A stretch of 55,293 nt of DNA from positions 1 through 55,293 of the forward strand of contig JAFGBK010000005.1 of assembly GCA_016933175.1 (NCBI GenBank), given 5' to 3'. The notes below the pieces were generated by a model. That model saw nothing but the letters and a program-made list of their open reading frames with translations. It did no database searches and had not been told where the DNA came from. Every line of letters starts with the position of its first letter. Within the stretch, counting starts at the first letter, position 1. The stretch comes from Candidatus Krumholzibacteriota bacterium (GTDB lineage: Bacteria > Krumholzibacteriota > Krumholzibacteriia > JACNKJ01). Both the position numbers and the translations under genes were made by a program. Of the stretch, positions 51,856 to 55,293 are shown piece after piece.

Positions 51856-53922
51856 ATGGCCACGGACACCGACACCCGCCGAACACCCCTGCGCGTCCGC
51901 CTCGCCGACCTCGGCCGCGAGCTGCGCTCCCGCGAGCACGGCTACATCATGGTGCTGGCGGTCCTGGTGGGGCTGCTGGGCGGCCTGGGCAACCTGGCCT
52001 TCCAGTTCCTCATCGACGCCTTCCGTAGCCTGGCCTGGGGCGGCGCCGAGAACTTCGTGCAGCGCTTCAGCGAGGCGCCCCTGGCCTTCAAGCTCCTCGT
52101 TCCCGTGGCCGGTGGCTTCGTGGGCGGGCTGATCATCCATTTCGTGGCGCCCGAGGCCAAGGGCCACGGCGTGCCGGAGGTCATGAAGGCCGTGGCCCTC
52201 AAGGGCGGCGTCATCCCGCGGCGCACGGCCATCGGCAAGGCCGTGGCCAGCGCCCTGTGCCTGGCCACCGGCGGCTCCGTGGGCCGGGAGGGCCCCATCG
52301 TCCAGATCGGCAGCGCCCTGGGCTCGGCCATCGGCCAGCTCTTGAAGCTGAACACGGCGCGCATGCGCGCCCTCGTGGCCTGCGGCGCCACGGCCGGCAT
52401 CGCCGCCACCTTCAACGCCCCCATCGCCGGCGCCTTCTTCAGCGCCGAGGTGATCCTGGGCGATTTCGGCGCCGCCCTCTTCGCGCCCCTGGTCGCCAGC
52501 GCGGTGACGGCCACACTGGTCAGTCACATTGCGACTGGCGCGGATCCCGTCTTCCTCGTGCCGGAGGGCCTGACCCTGGTGGACGGCCGCGAGCTGCTCC
52601 TCTACGCCGCGCTGGGCCTCGCGGCATCGCTGGTGGCCGTGGCCTTCATGAAGTCGCTGCACTGGGCCGAGAACCGCTTCGATAGCCTGCCCCTCTGGGG
52701 CCCGCTGCGCACCACCCTTGGCGGGCTGGGGATCGGCCTGGTGGGCCTGCTGGCGCCCCACACCCTCGGCAACGGCTACGAGGGCATCGCCATGGCCATG
52801 AACGGCGAGCTGCTGCTGGGCGGCATGGCGCTGCTGCTCCTGGTCAAGATCCTCGCCACCAGCCTGACCCTGGGCTCGGGCAACTCGGGCGGCATCTTCG
52901 CGCCCTCGCTGTTCATGGGCGTGATGTTCGGCGGCATCTGCGGGCACTTCTTCCACGCCTGGTTCCCCGGGTGGACCGGCGAGCCCGGCGCCTACGCCCT
53001 GGTCGGCATGGGCGCCGTGGTGGCGGCGGCCATTCACGCGCCCATCACGGTCATCATCATGATCTTCGAGATGACACGGGACTACGCCCTGATCCTGCCC
53101 CTGATGATCGCCGTCGTCATGGCCACCCTCATGAGCCAGAAGCTCCAGCGCCACAGCATCTACACCTTCAAGCTGGCGCGCCGCGGCATCGACCTGCTGC
53201 GGGGCCGCGACCAGAACGTCCTGCGCCGCCTGCGGGTGGAGGACGTCATGCGCTCCCACTTCGACAGCATCGCGACCAACGCGCCCCTGGCCGACGTCCT
53301 CGGCCGCCTGGCCGAGAGCGATCACGCCGAGATCCTCGCCCTCGACGCCGAGGGCCGCCTGACGGGCATCATCACCCTCGACGAGGTCAAGCGGGCCCTG
53401 CCCCAGATCGACGTGCTGGGCCGCCTCCTGGTGGCCCAGGACATCATGCACGAGGAGCCGCCGACCCTGGATCCGGGCGACGACCTGGACTTCGCCATGC
53501 AGCAGTTCGGCCGGCGCGGCGTCATGGAGATCCCGGTGATGGACCCCGCCGATCCCGGGCGGCCCGTGGGCACCCTGTCTCGCGACGACGTGATCCGCGC
53601 CTACAACCGGGCCATCGTCGAGGAGGACCTGGCGCCCAGCCTCGGCAGCCGCTTCGAGACCGCGCTGGTGCGGCGCGTCACCGAGACCCTGGGCGGCTAC
53701 GTGCTGCTGCAGGTCGAGGTCCCCCGCGAGATGCGGGGGCGCACCCTGGGCGAGCTGGACTTCCGCCGCAAGTACAGCAGCCAGGTGGTCCTGGTCTGCC
53801 GCGGCGGCGACGGGGACGAGGAGCGCTTCTCCCTGCCCGATCGGGCCACCCGCCTGGAGGCCGGCGACCGCATCCTGGTCTTCGGGCGCCGCGAGGACGT
53901 CGGCCGCATCCGCAACCTCTAG
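51856..53922 (+). CDS. ClC-family chloride channel/transporter with CBS pair and TrkA-C-like domain
   Basis: This 688-residue protein has a ClC membrane domain in residues ~30-440. The selectivity motifs are GHGVPEV, GGSVGREGPIVQIG with the gating Glu, GSGNSGGIFAPSL, and Tyr in RHSIYTF. A CBS pair (about 455-590; VEDVMRSHFDSI, AQDIMHEEPPTLD) and a C-terminal TrkA-C/RCK-like domain (about 610-688; RGRTLGELDFRRKYSSQVVL) follow. In FFSAEVI the second Glu of the E. coli EE pair (internal proton Glu203) is Val, as in ClC channels. Anion conduction is likely, possibly gated by nucleotides through CBS. ATG 51856 is in frame and fits the family, with a weak ribosome site. Confidence 0.92.
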   Translation: MATDTDTRRTPLRVRLADLGRELRSREHGYIMVLAVLVGLLGGLGNLAFQFLIDAFRSLAWGGAENFVQRFSEAPLAFKLLVPVAGGFVGGLIIHFVAPEAKGHGVPEVMKAVALKGGVIPRRTAIGKAVASALCLATGGSVGREGPIVQIGSALGSAIGQLLKLNTARMRALVACGATAGIAATFNAPIAGAFFSAEVILGDFGAALFAPLVASAVTATLVSHIATGADPVFLVPEGLTLVDGRELLLYAALGLAASLVAVAFMKSLHWAENRFDSLPLWGPLRTTLGGLGIGLVGLLAPHTLGNGYEGIAMAMNGELLLGGMALLLLVKILATSLTLGSGNSGGIFAPSLFMGVMFGGICGHFFHAWFPGWTGEPGAYALVGMGAVVAAAIHAPITVIIMIFEMTRDYALILPLMIAVVMATLMSQKLQRHSIYTFKLARRGIDLLRGRDQNVLRRLRVEDVMRSHFDSIATNAPLADVLGRLAESDHAEILALDAEGRLTGIITLDEVKRALPQIDVLGRLLVAQDIMHEEPPTLDPGDDLDFAMQQFGRRGVMEIPVMDPADPGRPVGTLSRDDVIRAYNRAIVEEDLAPSLGSRFETALVRRVTETLGGYVLLQVEVPREMRGRTLGELDFRRKYSSQVVLVCRGGDGDEERFSLPDRATRLEAGDRILVFGRREDVGRIRNL

Positions 53923-54005
53923 GCGCCCCGATCCGCCGCGCCTTGCCAGCGCCGTCCGTCCCGGCTACGCTGATCCCGGGCGAGGGCCGACCGGGAGGTG
54001 CGCGC

Positions 54006-54563
54006 GTGCTCGAAACCCAGTTCGGGAACGTGGTGATACGGATCGTGCAGGGAGACATCACCGACGAGGAGGTCGACGCGGTCGTCAACGCCGCCAAGTC
54101 CAGCCTGTCCGGCGGCGGCGGCGTGGACGGGGCCATCCACCGCGCCGGCGGCCGGGCGATCCTCGCCGAGTGCCTGGACATCGTCGAGCATCGGGGTCCC
54201 TTGCCGGCCGGCGAGGCCGTGTCCACCACCGCCGGCAGCCTGCCGGCCGCCCATGTGATCCACACCGTGGGTCCCGTCTGGCGGGGCGGCGACACCGGCG
54301 AGGCCGAGACGCTGGCCCGCTGCTACGAGAATTCGCTGGCCGTGGCCGCGGACCTGGGCCTGGCCAGCGTGGCCTTCCCCGCCATCAGCACGGGCATCTA
54401 CGGCTATCCCTTCGCCGACGCCTGCCGCGTCAGCTTCGCCGCCGTGCGCGATTTCTGCCTGCGCGCGGCGGGCAGCCTGCGCGAGGTGCGCTTCGTCTAC
54501 TTCTCGCCGGGGGACGCCGAGACGGCGGCGCAGATCCTGGCCGAGACGGACGCGCTTCCCTGA
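54006..54563 (+). CDS. Macrodomain (ADP-ribose-binding) protein
   Basis: This 185-residue protein covers the whole macro fold: VIRIVQGDITDEEVDAVVNA, AAKSSLSGGGGVDGAIHRAG (ADP-ribose loop 1), AAHVIHTVGPVWRGG, and FPAISTGIYGYPFADACRV (loop 2). Members hydrolyse O-acetyl-ADP-ribose or remove ADP-ribose from proteins; the Asn in VVNAAKSS and the Gly-rich loop are kept. It starts at GTG 54006 with GGGAGG about 8 bases upstream. It follows the ClC gene by 83 bases and may be co-transcribed. Confidence 0.93.
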   Translation: MLETQFGNVVIRIVQGDITDEEVDAVVNAAKSSLSGGGGVDGAIHRAGGRAILAECLDIVEHRGPLPAGEAVSTTAGSLPAAHVIHTVGPVWRGGDTGEAETLARCYENSLAVAADLGLASVAFPAISTGIYGYPFADACRVSFAAVRDFCLRAAGSLREVRFVYFSPGDAETAAQILAETDALP

Positions 54564-54572
54564 GGACCGTCC

Positions 54573-54593
54573 GCGCGCCGTCGCGAGGCGCGC
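54573..54593. terminator. Hairpin between convergent macrodomain and DUF4282 genes
   Basis: GCGCGCC (54573-54579) and GGCGCGC (54587-54593) around a 7-base loop, 9 bases after the macrodomain stop. There is no U-tract. Confidence 0.4.
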
Positions 54594-54645
54594 GCCGCCG
54601 CAGGCGGCTGGCGTCTCGGGGACGCGACCGGAGGGCGCGGGGCGG

Positions 54646-55026
54646 CTAGGCGGGCGTACCGGGCTCGCCGCCGCCGGCGTCGGGGACGGGAGCGGCGCCG
54701 CCGCCCGCCGGAGCCGTCTCGCCCATCGCCGCCGACCGGGGACCCGCCAGGCGCCCGATGTCCTCCGCGATCCGGAAGATCACCAGCACCACCTCGAGCC
54801 CCACGCGCACCAGCAGGGCGTAGACCAGGAAGACCACGGGCGAGAGCAGCAGGAAGATGACGCCCAGGCCAGTGTTGACCTCGAAGCCCTGGATGATGAA
54901 GGTGACGGCGGCCAGGACCGCGCAGACCAGCCCGATGATGAAGAGCACCTTGACCAGCCTGACGGTGACGAAGCGCTCGAAGGAGATGTCGAAGAGCGTG
55001 GCGAGGAAGTTGGGTTCCTGATCCAT
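54646..55026 (-). CDS. DUF4282 family membrane protein
   Basis: This 126-residue protein has the family start FLATLFDISFERFVTVRLVK, two TM helices (about 28-50 and 58-80), and then RVGLEVVLVIFRIAEDIGRL. A low-complexity Gly/Ala/Pro tail of ~35 residues follows. The function is unknown. ATG 55026 is favoured over an in-frame ATG at 55038 because GGAG lies about 8 bases upstream of it. Confidence 0.85.
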   Translation of the reverse strand: MDQEPNFLATLFDISFERFVTVRLVKVLFIIGLVCAVLAAVTFIIQGFEVNTGLGVIFLLLSPVVFLVYALLVRVGLEVVLVIFRIAEDIGRLAGPRSAAMGETAPAGGGAAPVPDAGGGEPGTPA

Positions 55027-55080
55027 GATCGACTCCATCGTTCAGGTGGCTTGTCTGCCGCGGCGCGGGCTTCGCGCCGT

Positions 55081-55293
55081 CTAGATACCCAGCCAGGTCT
55101 CCGTGACGGCGCGCGCGCGGTCGCGGTTCTCCACGGCCGTGTAGACGGCGAAGATCACGTGGCTGGACTCCTTCTCTGCCAGGACGCGGGCCAGGGCGCT
55201 CATCTCCTCCAGGCTGGACCAGCCGCCGCTCTTGCGCAGGATGGGCAGCTCCATCCGCGTCAGGCGCGGTTCGCTGAAGGTCAGCACGTCCAC
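55081..55293 (-). CDS. Unknown protein (5' partial, runs off the window)
   Basis: Only the last 70 residues lie in the window, beginning VDVLTFSEPRLTRMELPILR and ending AVTETWLGI. The segment is a mixed alpha/beta sequence with SSLEEMSALARVLAEKE and VIFAVYTAVENRDRARAV. It is probably a genuine gene by codon use and position. No family recognised. The N-terminus is missing. Confidence 0.6.
   Translation of the reverse strand: MDVLTFSEPRLTRMELPILRKSGGWSSLEEMSALARVLAEKESSHVIFAVYTAVENRDRARAVTETWLGI

Overview
This is a GC-rich (roughly 70% G+C) bacterial chromosomal segment carrying about 44 genes on both strands. Three secreted proteins at the left end (a beta-helix protein, a CapA-like protein, an HExxH metalloprotease) finish with the same C-terminal module: an Asn-Pro-Phe-Asn-Pro box, then a FlgD-like beta-sandwich ending in a Ser-Gly-Val-Tyr motif. 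That tail, a ferredoxin-dependent 2-oxoacid oxidoreductase, a DUF3078 outer-membrane-type protein, PKD domains and many ECF sigma systems suggest an uncultured FCB-like lineage such as Eisenbacteria, Krumholzibacteriota or Latescibacteria. This placement is inference; there is no rRNA gene to confirm it. No tRNA, CRISPR array, insertion sequence or phage gene was seen.

Layout. 1-7.9 kb: secreted proteins. 7.9-9.3 kb: MATE exporter. 9.5-14.4 kb: a same-strand run of thiolase, class II aldolase, O-antigen-ligase-like protein and two overlapping GNAT acetyltransferases. 14.5-19.9 kb: S9 peptidase, DUF378 protein, glycosyltransferase, and an ECF sigma factor with an overlapping membrane protein. 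20-25 kb: leuS, a tandem pair of novel secreted proteins, and mutY. 25.2-28.9 kb: a minus-strand set of P1B-type ATPase, a SelW-like selenoprotein that is read through an in-frame TGA, and a GAF-PP2C phosphatase. 29-32.4 kb: small secreted protein, orphan ParA ATPase, DUF3078 protein and MscS channel. 32.5-37.6 kb: 2-oxoacid:ferredoxin oxidoreductase (delta, alpha, fused beta-gamma) and a membrane Fe-S oxidoreductase of the ETF:quinone type. 37.7-41.2 kb: VOC, DUF169, MntP-like, a zf-HC2 anti-sigma/ECF pair, and a divergent membrane gene. 41.3-51.6 kb: an M16C lipoprotein peptidase and a tightly overlapped surface-polysaccharide operon (three glycosyltransferases, two flippases) behind an ArsR-fold regulator. 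51.9-55.3 kb: ClC protein, macrodomain protein, DUF4282 protein and a partial gene.

The most notable points are as follows. (i) A SelW-family selenoprotein gene at 26399-26635 has a CxxU motif and a bacterial SECIS-like hairpin with a GGUCU loop. It would be missed by ordinary ORF calling. (ii) Its upstream neighbour is a P1B ATPase that keeps the phosphorylation machinery but has lost the usual metal ligands. (iii) A mirror-symmetric pair of ECF promoters lies between the sigma gene at 40624 and a membrane gene at 40774. (iv) Fully interleaved divergent sigma70 promoters lie between the ArsR-like gene and the ClC gene. (v) A tandem gene duplication left behind a decayed copy of the mutY 3' end.

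Readable promoters in this genome look like TTGNNN-17/18-TANNNT. Many genes have GGAGG-type ribosome sites, and 4-bp ATGA or GTGA overlaps are common within operons.
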